Assembly (NCBI GenBank): GCA_937926515.1
Contig: CALAZZ010000258.1
Span: forward strand, 1-58,033
Source of the DNA: an uncultured Bacteroidales bacterium
GTDB lineage: Bacteria; Bacteroidota; Bacteroidia; Bacteroidales; F082
DNA: 58,033 nt
Direction of reading: 5' to 3'
The position numbers and the translations under genes are program-made. The notes under the pieces are model-generated. The model was not told the origin of the DNA. It did no database searches and worked only from the letters and a program-made list of their open reading frames with translations. How positions within the stretch are numbered: position 1 is the first letter of the stretch; each line of letters begins with the position of its first letter. Shown in pieces: positions 23,880-32,943 of the stretch.

Positions 23880-25199
23880 ATGAAAAGCTTTTTTTTCGTC
23901 ATCAGTGTGATCTTATTCACACTTTTGGCATTCTCATGTGGCCAACAACATCAGGGTTTTGAACGTATAGATGATGTGTATGTCAAATATCATATCAAGT
24001 CGGAAGACGGGCAAAAACCCATGCTAAATGATTGGGTTACACTGGACCTGATATACCGATTTGAGGATACAGTGCTCTTTAATAGTGAAGAAATGGGTGA
24101 GCCAATGGTATTTCCAATGATTCTGCCTACGTTTCAAGGCGATCTCTATGCCGGTTTGACTTTGTTGAATGTAGGTGACTCTGTAACTTTTGTTTTTCCT
24201 GCCGATTCATTTTATATGAAAACAGCAGGTTATCCTGAATTGCCTGATTTTATTGAACCAAACACGGATATGTTTTTCGATGTCAAGCTTTTAAAGATCC
24301 AAAATCAGCAGGAAATGGATGCTGAAAAAAGTGCACAGTTTAAAGAATTGCGGGAGCAGGAGAAGATCATTCTGCAAGCTTATCTGGATGAGCAAAATAT
24401 AACAGTGGAGCCAAAACCATCCGGCTTATATGTAATTGAACAAAAGAGAGGTACTGGAAGATTGCCCCGGGAAGGAGATATGTTAAGGCTGCACTTCACC
24501 ATTGAGATGCTGGATGGCCTATTGCTGTTTTCATCCTTTGATCAAGACCCGATTGATGTAGAATTTGGAAGTGAGTTTGATACTGAGGGATTTTCAGAGG
24601 GTATAGGCTATATGCGAAAGGGTGGCAAAGCAAGCTTAATCGTACCCTCACACCTGGCTTATGACAGTGTGGGTGTGCCACAGGTATTACCACCGTTTAC
24701 ACCGCTTATCTATAACCTTGAACTCTTGGATATTCTTTCTCTGGAACAGGTGGAGCAAGAGCGCATTGCCCGAGCTGAAGCTGAAGAAAGGGTGAAAGAA
24801 CAAGCCAGGCTGAATGAACCTGCATTAATACAAGATTATCTTAACGACCATCAATATGATGTTGAGCCTCTTCCATCTGGCTTGTATTTTATTGAGATGG
24901 AACAGGGTAATGGAGCTCCTGCCACTGAAGGAAGTACTGTTGAGGTGCATTATACGCTTTATAATATCTATGGCAAGCCTTTGCAATCATCTAAAGAAAT
25001 GGGACAAACATTCGAGTTGCAAGTAGGTGTTGGTCAGGTTATTAGAGGATGGGATGAAGGCCTACAGCTGATGCGCGAAGGCGGCAAGGCCAGATTAATA
25101 ATTCCAAGTGATCTGGCCTATGGTGCTTCAAGGCGTGGCGAGGATATTCCACCCTATTCTCCATTGGTTTTTGATGTCGAGATGATCAAGGTAAAATAA
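23880..25199 (+). CDS. Three-domain FKBP-like lipoprotein
   Basis: The 439-residue lipoprotein (MKSFFFVISVILFTLLAFSC, anchor Cys near 20) has three successive FKBP-like units at about 45-140, 185-280 and 335-439, joined by charged helical linkers. The first two have lost most active-site residues (VLFNSEE with LYAGLTLL; LLLFSSF with GFSEGIGYM). The third keeps VHYT, VIRGWDEG, LAYG and VFDVEM but has Leu-Gln (PLQSS) in place of Phe-Asp. It seems to derive from its two-domain neighbour by adding a unit. Low or no isomerase activity is expected; a chaperone function is plausible. Confidence 0.85.
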   Translation: MKSFFFVISVILFTLLAFSCGQQHQGFERIDDVYVKYHIKSEDGQKPMLNDWVTLDLIYRFEDTVLFNSEEMGEPMVFPMILPTFQGDLYAGLTLLNVGDSVTFVFPADSFYMKTAGYPELPDFIEPNTDMFFDVKLLKIQNQQEMDAEKSAQFKELREQEKIILQAYLDEQNITVEPKPSGLYVIEQKRGTGRLPREGDMLRLHFTIEMLDGLLLFSSFDQDPIDVEFGSEFDTEGFSEGIGYMRKGGKASLIVPSHLAYDSVGVPQVLPPFTPLIYNLELLDILSLEQVEQERIARAEAEERVKEQARLNEPALIQDYLNDHQYDVEPLPSGLYFIEMEQGNGAPATEGSTVEVHYTLYNIYGKPLQSSKEMGQTFELQVGVGQVIRGWDEGLQLMREGGKARLIIPSDLAYGASRRGEDIPPYSPLVFDVEMIKVK

Positions 25200-25230
25200 T
25201 ACGAAGCGAATTAAATTTCAGTTTGATTTT

Positions 25231-27255
25231 CTAGTTGTCACGATCTAGCATTTGCTGCAGGACGGCGATCTCATCGCGGTATCCTGCGGCTGCGATGAAA
25301 TCAAGTTCTTTCACTGCCTCTTCCATTGCTTTGCGGTTCCTGTTTATAGTCTTGCGGATATCGTCAGTTGACATATACTGAAACATAGGATCTGCCGCCA
25401 GAGTTTCTGATCCCTTACCTGCATAGGCTTTATCTTCCTTTTTGGTATAATTCAGTACCGCTGCCTGCCCCAGAATGGCGGTAGTTGATTTTGTAATGCT
25501 CTGCGGTGTTATGCCATGTTTTTCATTGTAGGCAAGCTGTTTCACGCGCCGCCTGTTTGTTTCATCGATTGTTCGTTGCATAGAACCTGTAATCTTTTCG
25601 GCATACATGATTACCTTGCTATCGACGTTACGTGCAGCCCGGCCTGCAGTTTGCGTCAGGGAACGCTCCGAACGCAGGAAACCCTCTTTGTCGGCATCCA
25701 AAATGGCAACCAGGTTTACTTCAGGAAGGTCGAGGCCTTCCCGGAGCAAGTTAACACCAACCAGCACGTCAAATTCGCCCAGTCTTAGTCCCCGCATGAT
25801 TTCAACACGTTCCAATGTATCGATGTCAGCATGGATGTATCTGGAATTTATATTCAGTTTATGAAGGTATTTTGTTAATTCTTCAGCCATACGTTTTGTA
25901 AGCGTTGTTACAAGTACCCTACTGCCTGAAGATACCGACTTCTCAATTTCTTCAAGCAAATCATCGATTTGTGTTTTGCTGGAGCGAACTTCGATCAGGG
26001 GATCAAGCAATCCTGTCGGCCTGATCAGCTGCTCAACCACAACTCCTTCCGAATGTTGAAGCTCATAATCAGCAGGGGTGGCGCTGACATACATTATTTG
26101 GCCTGTAAGTGCTTCAAATTCATCAAACTTCAATGGTCTGTTATCAAGTGCTGATGGTAGCCTGAAGCCGTATTCGACGAGCGTCTGTTTCCGGGAGCGA
26201 TCACCACCATACATGGCCCTTATTTGTGGAATGGTCACATGGCTTTCATCGATTATGGTGATGTAATCATCAGGAAAATAATCTAATAGGCAAAAAGGCC
26301 TTGAGCCAGGTTTTCGACCATCAAAATATCGTGAATAATTTTCGATACCGCTGCAATATCCCAGCTCCCTCATCATTTCGATGTCATAGGTCACTCTATC
26401 CTCAAGCCTTTTAGCCTCTTCATGTTTACCAATTTCTTTATAATAAGCCACTTGCCTGAACATATCATCTTGAATATCAAGAAGTGCACCTTTCATCTTG
26501 TCCTGAGAGGTAACAAAAATATTGGCAGGATAGATGCTTAACTGGTCAAATTTATCTATCGATCGTCCACTTAAAGGGTCGAACGACTCAAGCTGGTCTA
26601 TCTCATCACCCCAAAAAATAATCCTGAAACAAATATCTGCATAGGCAGGAAACACGTCCACTGTATCACCTTTTACCCTGAATTTGCCATGTGTCAATTC
26701 AACATCATTCCGGCTGTACAAGGCATTTACAAGCATTTGCAGAAACATATTACGCACGATTTTCTGGCCCTTTACAAGCGAAATTACGTTGTTTGTAAAA
26801 TCATCCGGATTACCTATGCCGTATATACATGACACTGAGGATACCACAATGATGTCTCTTCTGCCTGACAGCAAGGCTGAGGTCGTGCTCAATCTTAACT
26901 TTTCGATTTCGTCATTGATCGAAAGGTCTTTTTCAATATATGTGTTTGTGGTTGGAATGAAGGCTTCCGGCTGATAATAATCATAGTACGAAACAAAATA
27001 TTCCACTGCGTTATCCGGAAAAAATTGCTTGAACTCTCCATAAAGTTGCGCTGCGAGCGTCTTATTGTGGCTCAACACCAGGGCGGGCCGGTGCAATTGG
27101 TTCAATACATTCGCAACAGTAAAAGTTTTTCCTGAGCCAGTGACACCTAAAAGTGTTTGCGCTTTATCGCCACGGATAAGACCTTCAGTCAATTGCTTGA
27201 TTGCTTCAGGCTGGTCGCCGGTTGGCTTATAATCAGAAGTAAGCTGAAATTCCAT
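25231..27255 (-). CDS. uvrB: UvrABC nucleotide-excision repair subunit B
   Basis: The 674-residue helicase-like protein verifies damage and recruits UvrC. It shows Walker A GVTGSGKTF near residue 40, the beta-hairpin YYDYYQPEAFIP, the DESH box (IIDESHVTIPQ), helicase motifs LREGLDLPEV and QTAGRAARN, and a C-terminal UVR motif (MEEAVKELDFIAAAGYRDEI). It is the last gene of the leftward run from mutL, 23 bases after the EEP gene. UvrA is encoded separately; UvrC is not in the window. Confidence 0.98.
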   Translation of the reverse strand: MEFQLTSDYKPTGDQPEAIKQLTEGLIRGDKAQTLLGVTGSGKTFTVANVLNQLHRPALVLSHNKTLAAQLYGEFKQFFPDNAVEYFVSYYDYYQPEAFIPTTNTYIEKDLSINDEIEKLRLSTTSALLSGRRDIIVVSSVSCIYGIGNPDDFTNNVISLVKGQKIVRNMFLQMLVNALYSRNDVELTHGKFRVKGDTVDVFPAYADICFRIIFWGDEIDQLESFDPLSGRSIDKFDQLSIYPANIFVTSQDKMKGALLDIQDDMFRQVAYYKEIGKHEEAKRLEDRVTYDIEMMRELGYCSGIENYSRYFDGRKPGSRPFCLLDYFPDDYITIIDESHVTIPQIRAMYGGDRSRKQTLVEYGFRLPSALDNRPLKFDEFEALTGQIMYVSATPADYELQHSEGVVVEQLIRPTGLLDPLIEVRSSKTQIDDLLEEIEKSVSSGSRVLVTTLTKRMAEELTKYLHKLNINSRYIHADIDTLERVEIMRGLRLGEFDVLVGVNLLREGLDLPEVNLVAILDADKEGFLRSERSLTQTAGRAARNVDSKVIMYAEKITGSMQRTIDETNRRRVKQLAYNEKHGITPQSITKSTTAILGQAAVLNYTKKEDKAYAGKGSETLAADPMFQYMSTDDIRKTINRNRKAMEEAVKELDFIAAAGYRDEIAVLQQMLDRDN

Positions 27256-27278
27256 AATGCATCACAAAAATAGAAACA

Positions 27279-28400
27279 TTAATCGGATGAACTCTTACTG
27301 AAACAGGCAGAAAACGCATAATGGTTGGAATAAGGATTTTTGAATATTGCCGAGGACACCGGAACCAGGTTTTCACTGCTGAACAGGTAATCAATCCGCT
27401 GAAAAGGTATGTTACCTGCATAGGTTGCTCCAAAACCAAATCCGGTTTGGTGGAAGCTATCATTGAAACCAGCATTTTTTATGCGCCTGTAGGTGAATGA
27501 AGAGGGGCTGTCGTTGAAATCGCCTGCCAGTATCATATCCATCATGTTTAAGGTGTCAGTGGTTGCAATCAGTTGATGAGTTTCCTTGGCACGTATGGTG
27601 AAACTATGTACAAACTTTTCGATAATTGGACTTCCAAGTGCTCTGACCTGTTCTTTTTCAAATAATTTGCCATCACCAATGAAATCAACCTCAGCCTGTT
27701 TCAAACGAAAGGATGCGAGGTGAATATTAAAAACAAGGATATTTTCCCCAACTCCCGGGTCCAGACTTGCCCACGAAGCAAAGGTTCTTTGATCTGAAAC
27801 CGGAATCTGCCCCTTATTGGAAATTGGTTCTTGTGCCATTGTAAGCAGGCCTTCCAGTTTATTCCCTGACTCGGTCCAGTATTGTACAAAATGGTAATAC
27901 TTATAACCGCAATTATCAACAAATGCTGCCAACTCTTCCTTTGGATTTTGGCTATATGTGAGGTACTCCTGAATACAAACAATATCTGCTTGCTGATTCC
28001 TGATAAAGGCTGACACAAGTTGGCTAATTTCAGATGCAGTACCATCAAATTGATTTCCCCTAAAGCCATGTACATTATAGGTCATGATTGTAAAATCCTT
28101 AACACCTGAATGTCCTTTTTGCACCGTGAAATATTTTGTTGCTATAGGAATCGATAGCAACAGCATGGTCACATGCAATAGGATCAGATAGTGCTTTAAA
28201 ACTATCCATAAGATCAAAATTAACAGGTTTGCTATTATAAATAGTGGAAACAATAATCCAAATACGGATACCAGAGGTGCATCACTAGGATTAACGTAAG
28301 ATGCTAGTACTGAAAACAATAGAGAAACAGCAGATATCCAACTGATTATTGACAGGAATCCTGTAAAAGACAAGCGTACAAATCCCTTTTTAGTTGCCAT
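27279..28400 (-). CDS. Membrane-anchored endonuclease/exonuclease/phosphatase-family protein
   Basis: The 373-residue protein has about three N-terminal membrane helices (residues 8-90) and then an EEP domain of the DNase I/exonuclease III fold. Motifs include MTYNVHGFRG, DIVCIQEYLTY (metal-binding Glu), ILAGDFNDSPSS (catalytic Asp-Phe-Asn), QRIDYLFSS and the final SNHYAFSA (catalytic His). The enzyme domain probably faces the outside. Such proteins act on nucleic acids, phosphoinositides or other phosphodiesters; the substrate is unknown. It follows the second rhomboid gene by 13 bases. Confidence 0.88.
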   Translation of the reverse strand: MATKKGFVRLSFTGFLSIISWISAVSLLFSVLASYVNPSDAPLVSVFGLLFPLFIIANLLILILWIVLKHYLILLHVTMLLLSIPIATKYFTVQKGHSGVKDFTIMTYNVHGFRGNQFDGTASEISQLVSAFIRNQQADIVCIQEYLTYSQNPKEELAAFVDNCGYKYYHFVQYWTESGNKLEGLLTMAQEPISNKGQIPVSDQRTFASWASLDPGVGENILVFNIHLASFRLKQAEVDFIGDGKLFEKEQVRALGSPIIEKFVHSFTIRAKETHQLIATTDTLNMMDMILAGDFNDSPSSFTYRRIKNAGFNDSFHQTGFGFGATYAGNIPFQRIDYLFSSENLVPVSSAIFKNPYSNHYAFSACFSKSSSD

Positions 28401-28413
28401 TGTACAAATTGGC

Positions 28414-29334
28414 TTATTGTTTATTGCTCATTCTAAACAATATTTCTTTCTCTTTGGCGGTAAGGCTGCTATATCCGCTTCGTGCGATCTTGTCTAAAAT
28501 TTTATCTATCTCTGCTTGCTTGGACAGTTTTATTTTATTAAACTCATCATCGGTTAAAGGCCGGCCATCCGGTTTTGCAAACCCTTTCTTTTTTCGGTGG
28601 CTTACCTTGATCTTGGGTCTGTAAAAACTGTTAAACACCTGATAAACATCTATATTATGCTTTATTAAATAGATATAGGCAAAGCCCCAGAATGCTCCTC
28701 CCAAATGCGCTATATGACCTCCCGGATTGTTTCCAATGATGCTGAAAATATCAATTACGATAAAAGCAATGGCTAAATACTTTAGTCTTACTCTGCCTAT
28801 AAGTACAAGGTTAACAGTATATTGTGGAACGAAAGTAGCAATGGCAACCATAATTGCCAAAACAGAAGCAGAGGCTCCGAGTGCAACTGCATTTATATTG
28901 GCCTGGTTAAATACCGGAAAAATATTATATGCTGCAATGTAAAATAATGCACCTGTGAGCCCCCCAATGATATAAGTACTTAGTAGTTTGCGCTGACTCA
29001 GATATTGCAGAAAAATACTTCCGCCAAAATACAGGATGATCATATTGAACAAGAGGTGAAAAAATCCCTCATGCAGGAACATATAGCTGATTAAAGTCCA
29101 TGGTTTAGTAAGCAACTGGTCGATAGCGGAAGGCACTGCCAGAATTTTTACCAATGGAGATAGTGTGCCGGCGCCTTCGGTGTTAATCTGAAAGAGCCAA
29201 ACAAACAAATTCACAAAATATACAAGCACAAATACGCCTATATTGATCAATATCAGCCGGGGAAGGAATGACTTTCGTGAAAAAAAATCCTTGGCGTTGT
29301 CAAATATATTGCTTTGTGATTGGGGACTATACAT
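28414..29334 (-). CDS. Rhomboid-family intramembrane serine protease
   Basis: The 306-residue protein has about six membrane helices, a catalytic serine in ALGASASVLAI, the partner His in GHIAHLGGAFWG, and the first-loop asparagine/His area FLHEGFFHLLFNMIIL. The C-terminal 70 residues are a charged cytoplasmic tail (KIKVSHRKKKGFAKPDGRP, then a helical end). It is one of two adjacent rhomboids in the mutL-uvrB run. Substrates are unknown. Confidence 0.92.
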   Translation of the reverse strand: MYSPQSQSNIFDNAKDFFSRKSFLPRLILINIGVFVLVYFVNLFVWLFQINTEGAGTLSPLVKILAVPSAIDQLLTKPWTLISYMFLHEGFFHLLFNMIILYFGGSIFLQYLSQRKLLSTYIIGGLTGALFYIAAYNIFPVFNQANINAVALGASASVLAIMVAIATFVPQYTVNLVLIGRVRLKYLAIAFIVIDIFSIIGNNPGGHIAHLGGAFWGFAYIYLIKHNIDVYQVFNSFYRPKIKVSHRKKKGFAKPDGRPLTDDEFNKIKLSKQAEIDKILDKIARSGYSSLTAKEKEILFRMSNKQ

Positions 29335-29385
29335 CTGTTTTGTAGTTTAATAGGCTGCGATAAAGTTTGTTTGTGTGAGCCATGT

Positions 29386-30237
29386 TTACCGGAATACTCC
29401 CTTGCGCCTCCAATATACGATGAGTAAATAACCAAATAACATGCCGCCCAGATGTGCGAAATGAGCTATATTGTTTCCGGGCCGGTTAAGTACACCTTCA
29501 AACAGTTCAAATGCACCAAAAATGATGACAAAGTATTTCGCTTTAATAGGGATTGCAAAATATAGATAGATGATGTGGTTTGGGAACATCATCCCAAAAG
29601 CCAGGAGAATACCAAATACCGCACCCGATGCGCCAACTACAACTGATTGGTTCATATAGAATTCCTTATAGTTCCCCAAAAAGCTGAGCACACCCTGCAT
29701 TGCCTCCATATTTTGCGGATTCATGGACAGAGTCCTGATGTTACGCTGAAATTGAAGGAATTCATGCCATATGGGACCTGCTGACTCATGCACCCTGAAT
29801 GTATGTGTAGAAGTGAATTCAGCCAGGGCTGCAATATCACGTGTATTCAGTATGTGATTAATATCATTCAATACAGGTGCCATTTGAAAATAGATCCAGA
29901 TGGTGTAAACGATTCCTGCGCCAATACCAGTAACAAAATAATAGGTTAAAAATCGAGATGGACCCCAAACATTTTCAAGAACATTTCCAAACATCCACAG
30001 TGCGAACATATTAAAGAAAATATGCCACATCCCACCATGCATAAACATATAACTTACAAACTGGTAGGGCTTAAAGTCAGGAGCAGCTACAAAATGAAGC
30101 CCAAGTATTTTAGTAAGATTAATGTAAAAGCTTGATTCAAAAACTATGGTAGCCAGGAAAAACAATCCATTAATTATCAGCAGATTTTTAACCACTGGCG
30201 GCAATACTTGAAAACCTCTGGGTTGAAATTGATTCAT
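29386..30237 (-). CDS. Rhomboid-family intramembrane serine protease with long loop
   Basis: The 283-residue protein has the rhomboid core: FMHGGMWHIFFNMFALWMFG, catalytic Ser in VVGASGAVFGI, and His in NIAHFAHLGGMLFG. Between the third and fourth helices it has a hydrophilic insertion of about 70 residues (around positions 125-195: INHILNTRDIAAL to GNYKEFYMNQ). The loop may recognise substrates. It starts 27 bases after mutL. Confidence 0.92.
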   Translation of the reverse strand: MNQFQPRGFQVLPPVVKNLLIINGLFFLATIVFESSFYINLTKILGLHFVAAPDFKPYQFVSYMFMHGGMWHIFFNMFALWMFGNVLENVWGPSRFLTYYFVTGIGAGIVYTIWIYFQMAPVLNDINHILNTRDIAALAEFTSTHTFRVHESAGPIWHEFLQFQRNIRTLSMNPQNMEAMQGVLSFLGNYKEFYMNQSVVVGASGAVFGILLAFGMMFPNHIIYLYFAIPIKAKYFVIIFGAFELFEGVLNRPGNNIAHFAHLGGMLFGYLLIVYWRRKGVFR

Positions 30238-30264
30238 TATTATAATTAACTTCTTATATCTGGT

Positions 30265-32100
30265 TTACTTAATGAATGATTGGATATGTTGAACAGGTAA
30301 CACTCCGAGAATTTTTCTTCCATCAGGAGCAACCTCGGCAACCTGACACGAAAATAGCTTATCCACCAAACCGGCCATTTCAACTTCAGTAAGTTGCTTC
30401 CCATGTTTAATGGCAAGGTTAGCCGACATTGAGCGTGCTAAATTAAGCTTTTTATCCAGGTTCAGGTCTTGCATATTCTTCTTGTAGTTTTCAATAACTG
30501 TTTCAAGTATATGTACGGGATCATGATGTGACAGGCCGGCTGGAGTTCCATTAATGACAAATGAGTGTTGTCCCATTTCTTCCACGCTGAAGCCTAATAG
30601 GTCAAGCTCAGATTTTAATTCACGCAAAATATCAGCATCAACTGCGTTCAACTGTATGGGCTGTGGGAACAGTTCTTGTTGCGAGTCAAATTTTGTTTTG
30701 GATAGTTGTTTCAAAAACTGTTCGTACAATATACGCCAATGTGCCAGGTGTTGGTCGATAAACATCAAGCCTGATTTCACAATGGTTACAATATATTGAA
30801 GGTGAAGCTGCATGAACTTTGATTCAAGGCTTGAAGTGGATATTTCTGATTCATCCGGCTTATGCGTGATATTTTTTTTAGCAACACCCTGTTCTTCAGT
30901 GTTAATATCTTCATATAGGATTCTCCAGTTACCTCCATCTTCCTTACCTGGTCTTTTATGCTCCCATGATTTCGTTTTGTTGGTATCAAAAGGGTTGTAA
31001 TCAGCATCAACATTAACTGAAGGTGGGTTTACAGGGCGGTTGGCCTTGCTAATTTCACCAAAATCTATATCTATGGGCTGATCGCTGCTGAAGTCGATCA
31101 TCGGGCTTAGGTTATGTTGTCCGATTGATTTCTTCACGGCAGCGTGCATTATGGCATAGATAAGCTGGGTTTCTTGAAAATTGACCTCCATTTTTGTTGG
31201 ATGTATATTCACATCAATAAGTTTTGGGTCAATGCTAATGTTCAAAAAATAGGTTGGAAAACTGTCTTTGGGCATAAGTTCCTTAAACGCATTATCGACA
31301 GCATGATGCAAATAGGGGTGCTTGACAAAACGTTTATTAACGAAAAAATACTGCTCTCCTCTTGTTTTACGGGCGAATTCGGGTTTTCCAATGAACCCAT
31401 CAATGCCCAAGGTTTCTGTTTTTTGATTTACAGGTAATAATCGCTGGTTAAAGGCAGTGCCAAATAGTGCTACTATCCGTTGTTTAAAGCTTCCCGGATA
31501 GAGATGATAAACTTCTTTGTCATTATGTACCAGGGTGAAGCCCATCTCAGGATTGATCATACTTACACGATAAAACTCATCAAGAATATGGCGCAACTCA
31601 GCTTGGTTTGATTTTAAGAAGTTGCGTCGGGCAGGAACATTGTAAAATAAGTTTTTAACCGAGATGGCGGTTCCCGCTGCGCAGGCAGTTGTGTTTTGAC
31701 TTTTGACAACCGAACCTTCAATGATCAAGTGTGTTCCCAGTTCATTTTCAGATTGTCTGGTTTTGAGCTCAACTTGTGAGATGGCAGCAATACTGGCAAG
31801 GGCTTCGCCCCTGAATCCCATGGTGCGTATTGAAAAAAGATCATTTGCATTTCTGATCTTTGAAGTGGCATGACGTTCAAAGCTCATCCGTGCATCGGTT
31901 TCTGACATTCCGCATCCATCATCAATGACTTGTATCAATGATTTACCCGAGTCACGTATAATCAGGTCAACCTGAGTGGCCCCTGCATCCAGGGCATTCT
32001 CCATCAATTCCTTCACGGCAGAGGCTGGGCGTTGAATAACCTCACCAGCAGCAATCTGGTTTGCAACCGAATCAGGTAATAACTTGATGATATCCGTCAT
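30265..32100 (-). CDS. mutL: DNA mismatch repair protein MutL
   Basis: The 611-residue protein has a complete GHKL ATPase region: ELMENALDAGAT, IDDGCGMSETDA, RHATSKI and GFRGEALASIAAIS. A variable linker and C-terminal dimerisation domain follow. The endonuclease motif DQHAxxE reads DQHLAHW here, and the later metal motifs (usual Cys-Pro-His-Gly-Arg and Ala-Cys) read APDGR and SANLAI. Nicking activity is therefore doubtful. I recall the same style of change in other Bacteroidota MutL proteins. The frame extends 12 codons upstream, but ATG 32100 (MTDIIKLLPDSVANQIAAGE) is the family start. Confidence 0.96.
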   Translation of the reverse strand: MTDIIKLLPDSVANQIAAGEVIQRPASAVKELMENALDAGATQVDLIIRDSGKSLIQVIDDGCGMSETDARMSFERHATSKIRNANDLFSIRTMGFRGEALASIAAISQVELKTRQSENELGTHLIIEGSVVKSQNTTACAAGTAISVKNLFYNVPARRNFLKSNQAELRHILDEFYRVSMINPEMGFTLVHNDKEVYHLYPGSFKQRIVALFGTAFNQRLLPVNQKTETLGIDGFIGKPEFARKTRGEQYFFVNKRFVKHPYLHHAVDNAFKELMPKDSFPTYFLNISIDPKLIDVNIHPTKMEVNFQETQLIYAIMHAAVKKSIGQHNLSPMIDFSSDQPIDIDFGEISKANRPVNPPSVNVDADYNPFDTNKTKSWEHKRPGKEDGGNWRILYEDINTEEQGVAKKNITHKPDESEISTSSLESKFMQLHLQYIVTIVKSGLMFIDQHLAHWRILYEQFLKQLSKTKFDSQQELFPQPIQLNAVDADILRELKSELDLLGFSVEEMGQHSFVINGTPAGLSHHDPVHILETVIENYKKNMQDLNLDKKLNLARSMSANLAIKHGKQLTEVEMAGLVDKLFSCQVAEVAPDGRKILGVLPVQHIQSFIK

Positions 32101-32119
32101 ATTATAATTATGGCTTAAC

Positions 32120-32425
32120 TTACAACCCGAAGGCACGTATAATGTTAAAAATCATATCAGTAAAAAATAGTAGATAGATCCCCCCAAGAATTACAATTGC
32201 ATAAATTAGCATGCTCATCGCTTGGTACTTATTTCCTGATTTATCCGGATTTTTAAAGCGCCATCTTGCCGACATGCGTGCTCGTAGCGCCTCATTTTCA
32301 TTCAGATCGGATTCAGCTCCCATTTCAGCCTTGCGTCTTTCCATTGCTTCCTTGTCAGCGTTGTAATATCGCGGCCGGTAAGTAAATTTTTTTGGGGCGT
32401 TTGTTCTGAAAAGGACAAATTTCAT
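32120..32425 (-). CDS. Small single-pass membrane protein upstream of mutL
   Basis: The 101-residue protein has a basic, Tyr-rich N terminus (KKFTYRPRYYNADKEAMERRK), a charged helical middle, and one or two C-terminal membrane segments (MSMLIYAIVILGGIYLLFFTDMIF in outline). It is 19 bases ahead of mutL. I recall similar short proteins in front of mutL in Bacteroidota but know no function. Confidence 0.7.
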   Translation of the reverse strand: MKFVLFRTNAPKKFTYRPRYYNADKEAMERRKAEMGAESDLNENEALRARMSARWRFKNPDKSGNKYQAMSMLIYAIVILGGIYLLFFTDMIFNIIRAFGL

Positions 32426-32453
32426 TTTATTTCTATTTAATGGCTAACCTGCC

Positions 32454-32465
32454 TGCTTTAAAGCA
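32454..32465. promoter_or_regulatory. 12-base perfect palindrome at the mutL-operon promoter
   Basis: TGCTTTAAAGCA directly abuts the minus-strand -7 box at 32466-32473 and covers the predicted transcription start (about 32459). Confidence 0.3.
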
Positions 32466-32473
32466 CAAAATTA
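32466..32473 (-). promoter_or_regulatory. -7 box of the mutL-uvrB run
   Basis: Reads TAATTTTG on the minus strand, matching TAnnTTTG, about 40 bases before the first start codon. Confidence 0.4.
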
Positions 32474-32518
32474 TCCTTTTTTATCGAACTGCTTTTTCAA
32501 CTGCTTCCATGCTTTTTG

Positions 32519-32526
32519 TATTTTTG
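32519..32526 (+). promoter_or_regulatory. -7 box of the GroES-like/ABC operon
   Basis: TATTTTTG matches TAnnTTTG and lies 45 bases before the ATG at 32571. Confidence 0.5.
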
Positions 32527-32570
32527 AAAAATTAAGAAATACCCCTTCTGAAAAATTCAGGACTTGACAT

Positions 32571-32939
32571 ATGTTATCTCTAGAAAGGCTAATAGTTGTA
32601 GGCGACAGGGTTTTAATCAAACCGAAAACCAGGCCGGATAAAACCCGCAGCGGGCTCTTCCTGCCTCCCGGTTACAAGGAAAAAGAAGAAATACAAAGTG
32701 GTTACGTTGTGAAATGCGGACCAGGATATCCGGTTCCTGCTCCGGTTGATGATAGTAACGAACCCTGGAAAACACATGAAGAACAGACAAACTACATTCC
32801 ACTTCAGGCCAAAGTTGGCGATTTGGCTATTTTTCTTCAGAAAGGTGCCATTGAAATAGTCTATAACCAGGAAAAATACTTTATTGTTTCGCAACAAGCT
32901 ATCCTGCTGCTTGAGCGAGACGAGATGCTAACAGATTGA
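32571..32939 (+). CDS. GroES-like co-chaperonin family protein
   Basis: The 122-residue protein has a GroES-like beta fold: the start VVGDRVLIKPKTRPDKTRSGLFLPPG parallels GroES (DRVIVKPxEAEEKTxGGIxLPxxAKEK). YKEKEEIQSGYVVKCGPG and VGDLAIF follow in order. A 25-residue insertion rich in Pro and acidic residues (VPAPVDDSNEPWKTHEEQ) separates the halves. There is no groEL beside it, so it is a divergent paralogue and not the main co-chaperonin. It heads the ABC-transporter operon with four bases to the next gene. Confidence 0.8.
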   Translation: MLSLERLIVVGDRVLIKPKTRPDKTRSGLFLPPGYKEKEEIQSGYVVKCGPGYPVPAPVDDSNEPWKTHEEQTNYIPLQAKVGDLAIFLQKGAIEIVYNQEKYFIVSQQAILLLERDEMLTD

Positions 32940-32943
32940 TTGC

